From NCBI GenBank assembly GCA_009726095.1, contig WLMZ01000002.1:1-64000 (forward strand): a stretch of DNA of 64,000 bases, written 5' to 3'. Positions within the stretch are counted from its first letter, which is position 1, and each line of letters opens with the position of its first letter. This DNA is from Actinomycetota bacterium. GTDB taxonomy: Bacteria > Actinomycetota > Acidimicrobiia > Acidimicrobiales > Ilumatobacteraceae. Both the position numbers and the translations under genes were made by a program. Below are positions 40,479 through 51,265 of this stretch, one piece after another. The notes beneath the pieces are model-generated. The model saw nothing but the letters and a program-made list of their open reading frames with translations, was not told the DNA's origin and searched no databases.

Positions 40479-42593
40479 GTGTTGGTCCATCTCGCTGGCG
40501 AACAGACGAGCGTCGTCATCGATCTCTCTACGGGGGCCCCGACCATTCGACACTGGGGATCCCCGCTCGGACCGGATGTCGATCTCGACCTGTTGGCCGC
40601 TGCCGCCCAGCGCCCCATCGCGCACGGCATGCTCGATGTCGAGGCACCCATCTCGCTGGTGCCCGAACATGGCAGCGGTTTTGCAGGTCGACCCGGCCTG
40701 GCCGGGCATCGACGTGGCGGTACCGCATGGGCGCCGCGCTTCGAATACGAGTCGCACGCTCAGCCCGGCCACGGGCGGCTCGTTGCCGTCGCACACGACC
40801 CCATCGCCAAACTGCGGCTCACGTCGGTGCTCTCGCTCGCCGACGTACTCACGGTGCAGCTCACGCTGACCAACACCAGCGATGTCGATCGGTATCTCCT
40901 GGATCAGCTCAGCATCACGCTGCCGCTGCCCGGCCAGGCGCGTGAGCTGATGCAGTTCACCGGTCGATGGACCCGTGAGCTGCAGCCCTGGCGCACGACA
41001 TTCGACCGTGGGGCGTACGTGGCCGAGAACCGTCGCGGGCGCACCTCACACGAGCACGTGCCGCTGGTGTTCGCAGGCACATCAGGTTTCGGCGAATGGC
41101 AGGGCGAGGTGTGGGGCGCCCACCTGGCCTGGAGCGGCAACCATCAGTCGATCGCCGAGGTATTGCCCGACGGCCGGCGGTACATGCAGATGGGCGAACT
41201 GTTCCATCCCGGCGAGATCTCACTGCAACCCGCAGAGAGCTACACCACACCCGAGCTCATCGCCACGTTTTCGCCCGAGGGCCTCACCCCCGCCTCCTGG
41301 GGATTCCACCGCGCTGTGCGCACCCACGCCAGCCGCTCCGGTGCCCCCCGGCCGGTGCTGCTCAACACCTGGGAGGCGGTGTACTTCGATCACAGCACCG
41401 AACGCCTCCAGCAACTCGCCGACGCGGCGGCCAGTGTGGGTATTGAACGCTTCGTCCTCGACGACGGCTGGTTCGGTTCGCGTCGCGACGACCGCCGTGG
41501 CCTGGGCGACTGGTCCGTTTCGCCCGAGGTGTATCCGCAGGGCCTCACACCGCTCATCGACCACGTACGCGCCCTCGGTATGGACTTCGGCATCTGGGTG
41601 GAACCCGAGATGGTCAACCCCGACAGCGACCTCTACCGCGCCCATCCAGACTGGGCGCTGGTGACACCCGGCTACGAACCGGTTCTGGGCCGGCACCAAC
41701 TGGTGCTCAATCTTGCCCATCCCGAGGCGTTCGCCCATGTGCTCGGCATGCTCGATGCGCTGTTGCGCGACCACGAGATCGCCTACATGAAGTGGGACAT
41801 GAACCGCGATCACGTGCAGAGCAGCGGGGTCGACGGCGCGGCGGGGACGCACGCCCAGACCCGTGCGCTGTATCGCCTGCTCAACGAACTGCACGCACGA
41901 CACCCCGGCGTGGACATCGAGAGTTGCTCGTCGGGCGGTGGGCGTATCGACCACGAGATCCTTCGCCGCACAACCCGCGTCTGGACCAGCGATTGCAACG
42001 ACGCGCTCGAGCGCCAGAGCATCCAGCGCGGTGCGTCCATGTTCGTTCCCCCCGAGGTCATGGGCGCGCACATCGGCCCGACGCGCAGCCACACCACGGG
42101 GCGCCGGCATTCGTTGAGCTTCCGTGCCGCCACAGCGCTGTTCGGCCACCTCGGTGTGGAGTGGAACCTGCTCGAACTCACCGACCACGAACGAGCCGGT
42201 CTGGCCGAGGCAATCGCCGTGCACAAACGGTTCCGGCCCCTGCTGCACGGGGGAGACACGGTGCGATTCGACCCCACCAGCGACGCATCCCTCGCGCACG
42301 GCGTGTATGCCCTCGACCGCAACGAGGCACTGGTGGCATGCATCCAACTACAAACCGACATGGCGCTGACGCCGCACCCGCTGCGGCTGCCCGGGCTCAA
42401 ACCTGATGCCCGCTACCGCATCGAGCGCGTGCCGCTGCCCGACGACAAATCCGAGCGCGGCCCCGCACGGGCACAACCGGCGTGGCTACGCGACGGCATC
42501 GTCCTGTCGGGTCGTCACCTCGCGGCCGCTGGTTTGCAGATGCCGGTGATGAACCCCGAATCTGCGCTGTTGTTGCATCTCCAAGCCATCTGA
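40479..42593 (+). CDS. Alpha-galactosidase, glycoside hydrolase family 36
   Basis: FVLDDGWFGSRRDDRRGLGDWSVSPEVYPQGLTPLIDHVRALGMDFGIWVEPEMVNPDSDLYRAHPDWAL...IAYMKWDMNRDHVQ...VDIESCSSGGGRIDHEIL. GTG start chosen at 40479. Confidence 0.93.
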   Translation: MLVHLAGEQTSVVIDLSTGAPTIRHWGSPLGPDVDLDLLAAAAQRPIAHGMLDVEAPISLVPEHGSGFAGRPGLAGHRRGGTAWAPRFEYESHAQPGHGRLVAVAHDPIAKLRLTSVLSLADVLTVQLTLTNTSDVDRYLLDQLSITLPLPGQARELMQFTGRWTRELQPWRTTFDRGAYVAENRRGRTSHEHVPLVFAGTSGFGEWQGEVWGAHLAWSGNHQSIAEVLPDGRRYMQMGELFHPGEISLQPAESYTTPELIATFSPEGLTPASWGFHRAVRTHASRSGAPRPVLLNTWEAVYFDHSTERLQQLADAAASVGIERFVLDDGWFGSRRDDRRGLGDWSVSPEVYPQGLTPLIDHVRALGMDFGIWVEPEMVNPDSDLYRAHPDWALVTPGYEPVLGRHQLVLNLAHPEAFAHVLGMLDALLRDHEIAYMKWDMNRDHVQSSGVDGAAGTHAQTRALYRLLNELHARHPGVDIESCSSGGGRIDHEILRRTTRVWTSDCNDALERQSIQRGASMFVPPEVMGAHIGPTRSHTTGRRHSLSFRAATALFGHLGVEWNLLELTDHERAGLAEAIAVHKRFRPLLHGGDTVRFDPTSDASLAHGVYALDRNEALVACIQLQTDMALTPHPLRLPGLKPDARYRIERVPLPDDKSERGPARAQPAWLRDGIVLSGRHLAAAGLQMPVMNPESALLLHLQAI

Positions 42594-42674
42594 CGCTGCA
42601 CCCCGCCACCGGCCGAGGTGCCCACTCGGGCATGGTCCGACCGGCATGGTGCTGCCATCTGTCATGCTTGCAAC

Positions 42675-43235
42675 ATGAGCTTTGTGCCGCCACCGCCACC
42701 GTCGTCCGCGTCGCCGTCAGAGTCGCCCGTGCCGCCACCACCGCCCAGCGCGCTCCACGTACCACCGCCGCCCGTCTATCAGGGCCACGACGGGGGCGTC
42801 GCCGGCAAGCCCCTGCGCCCACAGGTGCGAGCCGGCGCATCGCTGCTGATGGGTGGCGCCATCGTGCTCTGCCTCGCTGTGTTCCTGCCATGGTTCAAGA
42901 TCCAGGGCGAAACCTGGAACGGTCGCCACGACTTCATCACCTCGAAGATGGAGGTCATCGCCGCACCGGGCAACTTCTGGTTGTTCCTCGGCGCCGTACT
43001 GTTCGGCCTCGGTCTGGCGTCGTACCTGGCGGGACGCAACCTGGCCGTGGCCATCATCGCCGTGGTGATGAGCGTCATCACGCTGTTCTTTTCGCTGATC
43101 GGCATCGGCGCAGCACAGAGCACCAAGGACTTCATGGGCGAGGGCACCGTGGGCATCGGCGCCATTGTCGGCATCCTCGCAGCGTTCGTTGCACTGTCCG
43201 GCTCGATCACTGTTCTGGCGAAACGGCGGCGCTGA
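42675..43235 (+). CDS. Proline-rich N-terminus membrane protein, unknown function
   Basis: MSFVPPPPPSSASPSESPVPPPPPSALHVPPPPVYQGHDGG then four predicted TM segments. Confidence 0.75.
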   Translation: MSFVPPPPPSSASPSESPVPPPPPSALHVPPPPVYQGHDGGVAGKPLRPQVRAGASLLMGGAIVLCLAVFLPWFKIQGETWNGRHDFITSKMEVIAAPGNFWLFLGAVLFGLGLASYLAGRNLAVAIIAVVMSVITLFFSLIGIGAAQSTKDFMGEGTVGIGAIVGILAAFVALSGSITVLAKRRR

Positions 43236-43301
43236 CCCAACCGGTGTCTCACCGATGCGTCACGGTCGCGACACGGCTGCTTGGGCCGTAGCATCTTGGG
43301 T

Positions 43302-43604
43302 GTGTCTGAACGGATAACCACCGCCGATGTCGTGAAGGTGGCCAAACTGGCCCGCCTCGACCTCGACCCCGAAACCATCGAGCGCACCACCGAACAGTTG
43401 GCTGGCATGCTCGAGCATTTTGCCGATATCGACGCGCTGGATCTGCGCGACGTGCAACCGATGAACCAGCCCTACCCGTTGGTCAACGTGTTCCGCGAGG
43501 ACATCATCGTTGCCGGTCTCGACCGCACCGAAGTACTCGCTGCAGCACCCGACGCAGACGACGGCCGGTTCCGCGTTCCGCCGATCCTTGGGCTGGACTC
43601 ATGA
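43302..43604 (+). CDS. gatC: Asp-tRNA(Asn)/Glu-tRNA(Gln) amidotransferase subunit C
   Basis: [60 protein letters not shown] start. Confidence 0.95.
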   Translation: MSERITTADVVKVAKLARLDLDPETIERTTEQLAGMLEHFADIDALDLRDVQPMNQPYPLVNVFREDIIVAGLDRTEVLAAAPDADDGRFRVPPILGLDS

Positions 43605-45046
43605 GCACGCCGACCAACGCACTCACCGCCGTGCAGATCGCCGCCGGTGTCCGCTCGGGGCAGCTCAAAGCCGTCGATGTGCTCGAGCAGCACCTTGCCC
43701 GCATCGATACCCGCGAAGGCGAGATCCATGCCTTCAATCTGGTGCTCGCCGATCAGGCACGCGCTGCGGCCGCTGCCATCGATGCCGCCGTCGCTGCAGG
43801 CAACGATCCCGGCCCTCTCGCCGGTGTGCCGGTTGCCCTGAAAGACAACATGTGCACCCACGGCGTGCCCACCACGTGCTCGTCAAAGATCCTCGATGGC
43901 TGGAAGCCCCCCTACGACGCCACGGTGGTCTCGCGGCTCAACGCTGCAGGGGCCGTCACCGTCGGCAAGACCAACCTCGATGAATTCGCCATGGGTTCCA
44001 GCACCGAGAACAGCGCCTTCGGTCCGACGCGCAACCCTCACGACATCACCCGCGTGCCCGGTGGTTCCAGCGGCGGTAGCGCAGCAGCTGTTGCTGCGGG
44101 CTTCGCCTCGGTCAGCCTGGGCAGCGACACCGGCGGCTCCATCCGGCAACCCGCTGCGTTGTGCGGTGTCGTCGGCGTCAAGCCCACCTACGGGTACGTG
44201 AGCCGCTACGGACTCGTTGCCTTTGCAAGTTCTCTTGACCAGATCGGGCCGTTCACCAACACCGTCCAGGATTCCGCTCTGCTGCTCGATGTCATCGGTG
44301 GCCACGACCCAATGGACTCCACCAGCATCCCGGCCGCCCAGCCATCGCTGATGGCGGCTCTTGACCAAGGTGTCGAAGGGCTGCGCGTCGGGCGAATCAC
44401 CGACCTCCCCGAGGGCGCCGACCCCGATGTGGTCGAACGGCTCGAGGCAGCGTTCGACGCCCTCCGCGCTGCGGGTGCGACCATCGTCGATGTGCAGGTT
44501 CCTGCGTTCAGCTACGGACTCACGGCGTACTACCTCATCGCCCCGGCCGAGGCCAGCAGCAACCTGGCCCGCTACGACGGTGTGCGTTACGGCCTGCGCG
44601 TCAACGCCGCCGACACCAACGCGATGTACGGCGTCACCCGAGCCGCCGGGTTCGGCGAAGAAGTGAAGCGGCGCATCATGCTCGGCACCTATGCGCTGAG
44701 CGCCGGCTACTACGACGCCTATTACGGCAAGGCGCTGAAGGTGCGCCGCATGATCGCCGACGATTTCGACCGTGCGTATCAACAGGCCGACGTGCTGCTC
44801 ACCCCCACGTCGCCCACGGTTGCATTCCCGTTCGGCGCCAAGGGCGACAACCCGTTCGCGATGTACCTGTGCGACGTGTACACCATCCCCACCAACCTCG
44901 CCGGGCATCCGGGCATGAGCGTTCCCTTCGGCACCGGTGCCGGTGGGTTGCCGGTGGGTGTGCAGATTCTGGCTGGCACGTTGGGCGAGCCACAGATGTT
45001 CCGGGCCGGAGCCGCCCTCGAGCGGGCGATGGGAGCAGCGAAATGA
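43601..45046 (+). CDS. gatA: Asp-tRNA(Asn)/Glu-tRNA(Gln) amidotransferase subunit A
   Basis: [39 protein letters not shown]...[47 protein letters not shown]. Confidence 0.97.
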   Translation: MSTPTNALTAVQIAAGVRSGQLKAVDVLEQHLARIDTREGEIHAFNLVLADQARAAAAAIDAAVAAGNDPGPLAGVPVALKDNMCTHGVPTTCSSKILDGWKPPYDATVVSRLNAAGAVTVGKTNLDEFAMGSSTENSAFGPTRNPHDITRVPGGSSGGSAAAVAAGFASVSLGSDTGGSIRQPAALCGVVGVKPTYGYVSRYGLVAFASSLDQIGPFTNTVQDSALLLDVIGGHDPMDSTSIPAAQPSLMAALDQGVEGLRVGRITDLPEGADPDVVERLEAAFDALRAAGATIVDVQVPAFSYGLTAYYLIAPAEASSNLARYDGVRYGLRVNAADTNAMYGVTRAAGFGEEVKRRIMLGTYALSAGYYDAYYGKALKVRRMIADDFDRAYQQADVLLTPTSPTVAFPFGAKGDNPFAMYLCDVYTIPTNLAGHPGMSVPFGTGAGGLPVGVQILAGTLGEPQMFRAGAALERAMGAAK

Positions 45047-46563
45047 GCCAGGACACCAGCAACTCCCAGGCCGCAGTGTCGCAGGGAACCACCGGCAGCA
45101 TGATCTATAGCGCAGGCCCCGTCACGGGCAACGAGATCCTCATCGATGGGTGGGAGCTCATCGTCGGGCTCGAGGTCCATGTCGAACTCGCCACGCTCAC
45201 CAAGCTGTTCAGCGCCAGCGCCAACCGCTTCGGTGACGAGCCCAACACCAACATCGATCCCGTCACGCTCGGCCTGCCCGGTGCGTTGCCGGTACTCAAC
45301 CGACATGCCGTCGAGTTGGCAATGCGCATCGGTCTGGCACTGAACTGCACCATCCAGCCCAGCACGTTCCATCGCAAGAACTACTTCTATCCCGACATGC
45401 CCAAGGCGTACCAGATCAGCCAGTACGACCAGCCGATCAACATCGATGGCTTTCTGGCCCTGCCCGGAGGCAAGCGAATCGGCGTCGAACGCGCCCATCT
45501 CGAAGAGGACACCGGCAAGAGCACGCACCTCGGTGGCAGCGGCGGGCGCATCCACGGCAGCGACTACTCCCTCATCGACTTCAACCGCGCCGGGGTGCCG
45601 CTGGTGGAGATCGTCAGCCGGCCCGACATCCGCACCGCCGAAGAAGCCCGCCAGTACGTGACCGAACTGCGCTCCATCTTGGTGGCCATCGGTGCCAGCG
45701 ACGCGAAGATGGAAGAAGGCAGCATGCGCTGCGACGCGAACGTCAGCGTGCACAAGCCGGGCACGCCGTACGGCACACGCTGCGAAATCAAGAACGTCAA
45801 CAGCATCCGTTCGCTCGGTCGGGCCATCGAATACGAAGCGCGCCGTCAGATCGACATGAACGCTGCCGGCGAGACCGTGCGCCAGGAAACCCGTCACTGG
45901 GACGAGAACGACGGCCGCACGCACACCCTGCGCAGCAAGGAAGACGCCGACGACTACCGCTACTTCCTCGAGCCCGACCTGGTGCCACTTGCGCCATCGA
46001 AGGAGTGGATCCAGGCCGTACGTGACGCAATGCCGATGCTGCCCGGCGCTCGCCGGGCGCGCCTGTCCGAAGCAACCAGCATCGCTGCCGACGCCGAGGC
46101 CATCATGGTGGTCGTCGAGCGCGGGCAGGACGACTACGTGCTCGCCGTGGCCACAGCGGGCGGCGATGTCGGCCGTGCGCTGGTGCACGTGAAAGAGGCA
46201 TTTGCCGATCTCGGCCCGACACCATCGGTACCGGCCGCCGACCTGGCCGGGCTCACGCTGCTCGAGGTCGCTGGAACCATCACCGCAACCCAAGCCAAGA
46301 CCGTCTTGGCCGACATCGTGGCCGCCGGTGGCGGCAACGCTGCGGCGATCGCTGCGTCCAAGGGCTTCGAGGCCATGGATACCGGGGCGCTCGAGGCCAT
46401 GGTCGATCAGGTCATCGCCGACAACGCCGTTGCGTGGGCGAAGTACTGCGGCGGCGAGGACAAGGCCATGGGCGCTCTGGTGGGCGCAGCGATGAAGGCG
46501 TCGCAGGGCAAGGCCGACGGCAAACTGGTCACGGCATTGTTGCAGGCGAAGCGACTCGCCTGA
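45043..46563 (+). CDS. gatB: Asp-tRNA(Asn)/Glu-tRNA(Gln) amidotransferase subunit B
   Basis: [67 protein letters not shown]...[19 protein letters not shown]. Confidence 0.97.
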   Translation: MSQDTSNSQAAVSQGTTGSMIYSAGPVTGNEILIDGWELIVGLEVHVELATLTKLFSASANRFGDEPNTNIDPVTLGLPGALPVLNRHAVELAMRIGLALNCTIQPSTFHRKNYFYPDMPKAYQISQYDQPINIDGFLALPGGKRIGVERAHLEEDTGKSTHLGGSGGRIHGSDYSLIDFNRAGVPLVEIVSRPDIRTAEEARQYVTELRSILVAIGASDAKMEEGSMRCDANVSVHKPGTPYGTRCEIKNVNSIRSLGRAIEYEARRQIDMNAAGETVRQETRHWDENDGRTHTLRSKEDADDYRYFLEPDLVPLAPSKEWIQAVRDAMPMLPGARRARLSEATSIAADAEAIMVVVERGQDDYVLAVATAGGDVGRALVHVKEAFADLGPTPSVPAADLAGLTLLEVAGTITATQAKTVLADIVAAGGGNAAAIAASKGFEAMDTGALEAMVDQVIADNAVAWAKYCGGEDKAMGALVGAAMKASQGKADGKLVTALLQAKRLA

Positions 46564-46584
46564 CCCGCGGGTTCGTCCCCCGGT

Positions 46585-46938
46585 TCAATCGGGCTGGTTG
46601 AGCTCCACCACGTTGCCACTGGGATCGTTGATGAAACCCTGTGCGCCCGCGCCACGGGCAGGCGGCAGCCGGAACGCCGTGACGCCGTGCGGCGCGAGCT
46701 CTACAAGGCAGGCTTCGAGATCGTCGACGATCAGCGCGAAGTGGTTCTCGATCCCCGGCGTGGGTTTGTCGGTCTCGATGAGGTGCACCTGTTGGGCGCC
46801 GGCTTGCAGCCAGGCTCCGGCGACACCGAAATCGGGGCGGGTGGGCACCACCGTCATGCCCAGCAACGCATAGAACTCGATGGCGGCATCCAGATCGCTG
46901 ACGCCAATGGAGACGTGTTGTACGCCGGTGATTCTCAC
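46585..46938 (-). CDS. VOC (glyoxalase/bleomycin-resistance) family protein
   Basis: ITGVQHVSIGVSDLDAAIEFYALLGMTVVPTRPDFGVAGAWLQAG...GAQGFINDPSGNVVELNQPD. Confidence 0.9.
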   Translation of the reverse strand: MRITGVQHVSIGVSDLDAAIEFYALLGMTVVPTRPDFGVAGAWLQAGAQQVHLIETDKPTPGIENHFALIVDDLEACLVELAPHGVTAFRLPPARGAGAQGFINDPSGNVVELNQPD

Positions 46939-48218
46939 AGCTCACCCGCCACGACGAGATCGATGGTGCGCCGGACCGTGCGGTTGAACGCATCGACCGC
47001 CATGAACAGGTGCGCCTCGGGAGTGTCTTCCTCTTTGGTGTGGCTCAGCCCGGCGATGGACGAGGAGAAGATCATCACCGTCGGCACCTCGCGCGCCATC
47101 TCGCTGGCGTCGTGCAATGCGCCACTGGGAAGTTCTACATCGTGCCCCTCTACCTCGCGCACGCTCGTGCGGGCAGCATCGAGTAAGCGGGGATGGAACG
47201 GCATGGGCGGGATACGGAAGATGTGTTCGAACTCCACGGTGCACCCTTCGGCCGCAGCTGCCTCGGCGGCCGCCTGCTGCATCTCGGCGAACATCTCCGC
47301 CAGTGATTCGTGACTGATGTGGCGCATGTCCATGGTGACCCGCGTCTCGCCCGGCACTGCGGTGACCACGCCGGGCCAGCATTGGGCATGCCCCACCGTG
47401 GTGACGCCATCGTGACGGCGACCGATGTCGGCCAGCGCCAGAGCGAACCGTGCTGCCGCCAGGAAGCTGTCACGGCGCATCTCCATCGGCATCGTGCCCG
47501 AGTGTGCGGCCTGGCCACGAAAGATCAGGCGCTCGCGTTCGATGCCCTTGGTGCCCGTGACCGTGCAGATACCCAGGCCCTTGGCCTCGAGCACCGGGCC
47601 CTGCTCGATGTGCACCTCGAGATAGGCCTTCACGTTGTTCAACCGGGTGCGCGCTGCGTCGATCTTGGTCAGGTCCACGCCATGTTCGCCAACGACCTCA
47701 GCGAGACGATTGCCTTCTTTGTCGACCAGATCGGCGACGGCGACCGTATCGAGCGAGCCCACCACGGCTGCTGCGCCGAACAGGCTGCGGCCGAATCGGG
47801 CGCCTTCTTCGTCGGCCCAATCCACCAGGGCCACGGTGACGGGCGGAGTGCCCTCGGCCGCCAACGATCGCAGCAGTTCGAGTCCGGCCATCACGCCCAA
47901 GGCACCGTCCAGCCACCCACCCTTGGGCACACTGTCGAGGTGCGACCCGACGACGATGGTGTCGTCGCTGGTGCCGCGCAGGTACGACCACAGGTTGCCC
48001 GCTTCGTCAATGTCCACCTCGACCGGCAGCGTTGCGAGCGATTCGCGCAGCAGGGCACGCGCCTCGAGCCAGTCGGGGGTCCAACAGAGCCGACGGCTGC
48101 CCTCGGGTCCGCCGGTGCGCCCGGCCAGTTGGCGCAGACTGGCCACCACCCGTGCAGGTTCGTACTGACCGAAATGGGCGATACCGGAGCCGCTGGTATC
48201 TGAAGAAACGGTTGTCAT
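46935..48218 (-). CDS. M20-family amidase/hydantoinase-type hydrolase (N-carbamoyl-amino acid hydrolase/allantoate amidohydrolase-like)
   Basis: VVGSHLDSVPKGGWLDGALGVMAGLELLRSL...DWADEEGARFGRSLFGAAAVVGSL...HIEQGPVLEAKGLGICTVTGTKG...GQAAHSGTMPMEMRRD. Confidence 0.9.
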   Translation of the reverse strand: MTTVSSDTSGSGIAHFGQYEPARVVASLRQLAGRTGGPEGSRRLCWTPDWLEARALLRESLATLPVEVDIDEAGNLWSYLRGTSDDTIVVGSHLDSVPKGGWLDGALGVMAGLELLRSLAAEGTPPVTVALVDWADEEGARFGRSLFGAAAVVGSLDTVAVADLVDKEGNRLAEVVGEHGVDLTKIDAARTRLNNVKAYLEVHIEQGPVLEAKGLGICTVTGTKGIERERLIFRGQAAHSGTMPMEMRRDSFLAAARFALALADIGRRHDGVTTVGHAQCWPGVVTAVPGETRVTMDMRHISHESLAEMFAEMQQAAAEAAAAEGCTVEFEHIFRIPPMPFHPRLLDAARTSVREVEGHDVELPSGALHDASEMAREVPTVMIFSSSIAGLSHTKEEDTPEAHLFMAVDAFNRTVRRTIDLVVAGEL

Positions 48219-48268
48219 GTACCGAAACTACCCGACGCCGGCACCGTTCGGCATGGCAAACTCCCTGC

Positions 48269-49462
48269 ATGAGCATCGAGATCCGCAGGCCGACCGATGA
48301 CGAGTGGGAGGACGTCTGCCGGGCCGACGGACGGGCCTTCGGCGTGGCGTACACGACCGAGGAAATGGCCGAACGACGGCCCTTCCACGACATGACCCGG
48401 TTCCGCATCGCTGTCGATGATGGCGAGATCGTGTCCACCGCCGGCTCGTATCCGTTCGATGTCACTCTCCCGGGCGGGACGTGCGTTCCCATGGGCGGCG
48501 TCACGTGGGTGTCCACGCTGGCCACCCACCGTCGTCGGGGCATCATGCGTCAGGTGGTGGAGGCCGTGCATGCCGACATCGACGAACGCGGCGAGCCGCT
48601 CGCCAGCCTGTGGGCATCGGAGGGCAGCATCTACGAGCACCTGCAATACGGCGTTGCCGCGCAGATCCGCATGACCACCATCGACCCCCGCCGCACCGGC
48701 ATCCGGGCCGAGTTCCGTCCGGCACCCAACACCGTTCGCTACGCAGAAGGCGAGGCGGCGTTCGACGCGATGGCCGACATCTGGGAGCGCTTTCGCCGGG
48801 GCCGAGCGGGCGAGATCAGCCACGATCCCGCTCACGAGGAGGCCGTCCTCGCCCGGCGCCAGCGACCAGAAGGTGCCCTCAGCGCTGCGTTCTACCTACT
48901 CCACGACGACGGCTACGCGATCTACCGCATTGAGGCGAAATGGAACGCTGGCCATCCCGCCCACACGATGCAGGTCATCGAGTTCGCCGCCGTGACCACC
49001 GAAGCGCACGCAGCGCTGTGGCATGCCCTGCTCAGCGTCGATCTGATCGGCGAGATCCGTTCATCGATCATCCCCCTCGATGATCCGCTCCCGTTTCTGC
49101 TCGAGAACCAGCGGGCGCTGCGCACCACCGACCTCAACGACAGCATCTGGGTGAACGTGCGCGACGCGTCGATCTGCTTCGGGGCGCGGTCATACCGCAC
49201 CAGCGACCGGTTGGTGGTGGATGTCGACGGCACCCGTTGGGCCATTGAGGGCGGCCCCGATGGTGGATCGTGCCGCAGGGTGCGTACCCGGCCAGACCTG
49301 GTGACATCGCACGCCTGGTTCAGCGCGTTGCTGTATGGGGGCACACTTCCCAGCGCCCTCGTCGCTGGGCGGCGCATGACCGCCCGCACTGACGAGGTGC
49401 TGCATCGCGCCGACCTGTTCTTCCCCACCAGCCTGGCGCCGTACTGCCAGAGCCATTACTGA
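48269..49462 (+). CDS. GNAT-family N-acetyltransferase, Eis-like
   Basis: MSIEIRRPTDDEWEDVCRADGRAFGVAYTTEE...GVTWVSTLATHRRRGIMRQVVEAVHADIDERGEPLASLWASEGSIYEHLQYGVAAQ. Confidence 0.9.
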   Translation: MSIEIRRPTDDEWEDVCRADGRAFGVAYTTEEMAERRPFHDMTRFRIAVDDGEIVSTAGSYPFDVTLPGGTCVPMGGVTWVSTLATHRRRGIMRQVVEAVHADIDERGEPLASLWASEGSIYEHLQYGVAAQIRMTTIDPRRTGIRAEFRPAPNTVRYAEGEAAFDAMADIWERFRRGRAGEISHDPAHEEAVLARRQRPEGALSAAFYLLHDDGYAIYRIEAKWNAGHPAHTMQVIEFAAVTTEAHAALWHALLSVDLIGEIRSSIIPLDDPLPFLLENQRALRTTDLNDSIWVNVRDASICFGARSYRTSDRLVVDVDGTRWAIEGGPDGGSCRRVRTRPDLVTSHAWFSALLYGGTLPSALVAGRRMTARTDEVLHRADLFFPTSLAPYCQSHY

Positions 49463-49473
49463 GGCCGACGCGT

Positions 49474-49884
49474 ATGCCAAGCATCACCGCCCGCAGACTG
49501 CACCTCGCAGCAGGCACCCTGGCAATCGCCGCGTCGTTGGCCCTCGCCGGATGCGGCAATTCCAGTACCCCCGCCAGCCCGCTCGGCGTGGTGGTCGGCA
49601 CCGCGCTGGCCGGCCCCACATGCCCGGTGGAACGGCCGGGTGACCCGTTGTGCGCTCCCCGCCCGGTCACGGGCACCGTCGAACTTCGCCAGCAGGATCG
49701 CGTCGTCGCCACTGCCGCCATCGATACGGCCGGCTCGTTCAGCGCCACCGTGCCAGCGGGTCGATACACCGTCGCCGTCGACGTCGGATCAAACCTGTTC
49801 CCCACCTGTCCAGCCGTCGAGGTCACCGTCGTTGCAGGCGCCACGGCCACCGTTGAGGTGCAGTGCGACACCGGTATTCGCTGA
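49474..49884 (+). CDS. Putative lipoprotein with carboxypeptidase-regulatory-like beta-sandwich
   Basis: Signal + lipobox LALAGCGNSS; GTVELRQQDRVVATAAIDTAGSFSATVPAGRYTVAVDV. Confidence 0.75.
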   Translation: MPSITARRLHLAAGTLAIAASLALAGCGNSSTPASPLGVVVGTALAGPTCPVERPGDPLCAPRPVTGTVELRQQDRVVATAAIDTAGSFSATVPAGRYTVAVDVGSNLFPTCPAVEVTVVAGATATVEVQCDTGIR

Positions 49885-49891
49885 AACTGGC

Positions 49892-51184
49892 TTAGTCCTG
49901 CGGCCACTCCTGCGCCACGGCAAGCAGGTCGTCACGGACGTCGGGATGGGCAACGTGGGCGAGAGCGATCGAACGCTCACGGATGGTGCGCCCCTGTAGC
50001 TCTGCCACCCCGAACTCGGTGATGATGACATCGACCTGATGACGCGGCGTGCTGACCACCGACCCCGACGGCAACTTCGGCAGGATCCGGCTCACCAGTT
50101 CGCCGTTGATCGTGGATGTGGCCGGAAGGCAGATGAGGCTCCGCCCGTCGGCAGACAGGCTCGGACCGCTGACGAAATCCTCGTGGCCGCCGATACCCGA
50201 GAACTGCTTACCGCTGATGGTGTCGGCCACCACCTGACCAGCGAGGTCGATGGCCAGGGCGCCGTTGAGCGTGACCATCGAGCGGTTGCGGGCGATGTAT
50301 TCCGGCGAGTTGACCATCCGCACCGGCAGGAAACGCACATCGTGGTTCTCGTTCAACCAGCTGTACAGCTCGGGGGTGCCACCGGCGAACGTGGTGACGG
50401 AAATGCCATCGAACGCGCCACCCTTGCGGTTGCTCACCTTGCCTGCCTTGTGCAGGTGCATGAGCCCGGTGGTGAACATCTCCGAGTGCACCCCGAAGTC
50501 GCCGTTGGGGCCCATCGCCAACATCTTGGCCACCTGGTTCGGAATGCCGCCGATACCGGTTTGCAGCGTGCTGCCGTCGTGCACGTAATGCGCGGCGTAC
50601 TCGGCGATGGCGATCTCTGCGGCCGTGGGGGGCAGCTCCTCGATCACGAATGGCGCACGGTCTGTCTCGACGAGGATGTCGATCTCGTCGACGTGCAATC
50701 GGTGCATGTGGTCCGGCCCGAGACCATAGGTCCGCGGGAACTTCTCGCTGACCTCGACCAACAGCACGCGGCTGGGGTCTGCCCCGGCCATGTGCAGCTC
50801 GCTGACGCTGGCTCCGGCGTGCAGGCTCAGGCTGACCCAACCGTCCACCGGCAGCGCAGCGGCGGTGGCCATGACGCGCGGCTCGAGGTGATGCAGGACG
50901 GGTTCGAACCGGCGGAAGTCGGCCGGAACAAAATCGATCGACGCCCCCGAGTCGCGCAGGAATCGCTCGGCCGGCCCGAAGAACCCGCTGCGGTAGTGGA
51001 CGCCGCTGCGCACAAAGACCTGATAGAGATCGGGCATCAGGGCGCCAAAGATCTGCAGGTCCGTGAAGTCGTCACGTTCGCCCAACGCGTGCATGAATCC
51101 ACCCGGTACCCCCGGGCCCAGCGGCACGGCGAGCGTGTCGGACGGACGGATTGCTGCCACGGCCTGAGCCATCTCCATTCGCAT
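49892..51184 (-). CDS. Acetyl-CoA hydrolase/transferase (4-hydroxybutyrate CoA-transferase-like)
   Basis: IAEYAAHYVHDGSTLQTGIGGIPNQVAKMLAMGPNGDFGVHSEMFTTGLMHLHKAGKVSN...VIITEFGVAELQGRTIRERSIALAHVAHPDVRD. Confidence 0.9.
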   Translation of the reverse strand: MRMEMAQAVAAIRPSDTLAVPLGPGVPGGFMHALGERDDFTDLQIFGALMPDLYQVFVRSGVHYRSGFFGPAERFLRDSGASIDFVPADFRRFEPVLHHLEPRVMATAAALPVDGWVSLSLHAGASVSELHMAGADPSRVLLVEVSEKFPRTYGLGPDHMHRLHVDEIDILVETDRAPFVIEELPPTAAEIAIAEYAAHYVHDGSTLQTGIGGIPNQVAKMLAMGPNGDFGVHSEMFTTGLMHLHKAGKVSNRKGGAFDGISVTTFAGGTPELYSWLNENHDVRFLPVRMVNSPEYIARNRSMVTLNGALAIDLAGQVVADTISGKQFSGIGGHEDFVSGPSLSADGRSLICLPATSTINGELVSRILPKLPSGSVVSTPRHQVDVIITEFGVAELQGRTIRERSIALAHVAHPDVRDDLLAVAQEWPQD

Positions 51185-51265
51185 GGAGGAACTATGGCCG
51201 ACACCCCTACTTGACGCTAGGGCCAAAGGTCCTGCCGCCGACCGGGCAGATAGCGTGCCTGTGCC

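Noticed and set aside
40064-40945. Arg-rich alternate-frame ORFs around galT/GH36 (e.g. 40310..40945)
   Set aside because: Arg/Pro/Ala-rich out-of-frame translations are the usual +1/+2 shadows of GC-rich coding DNA.
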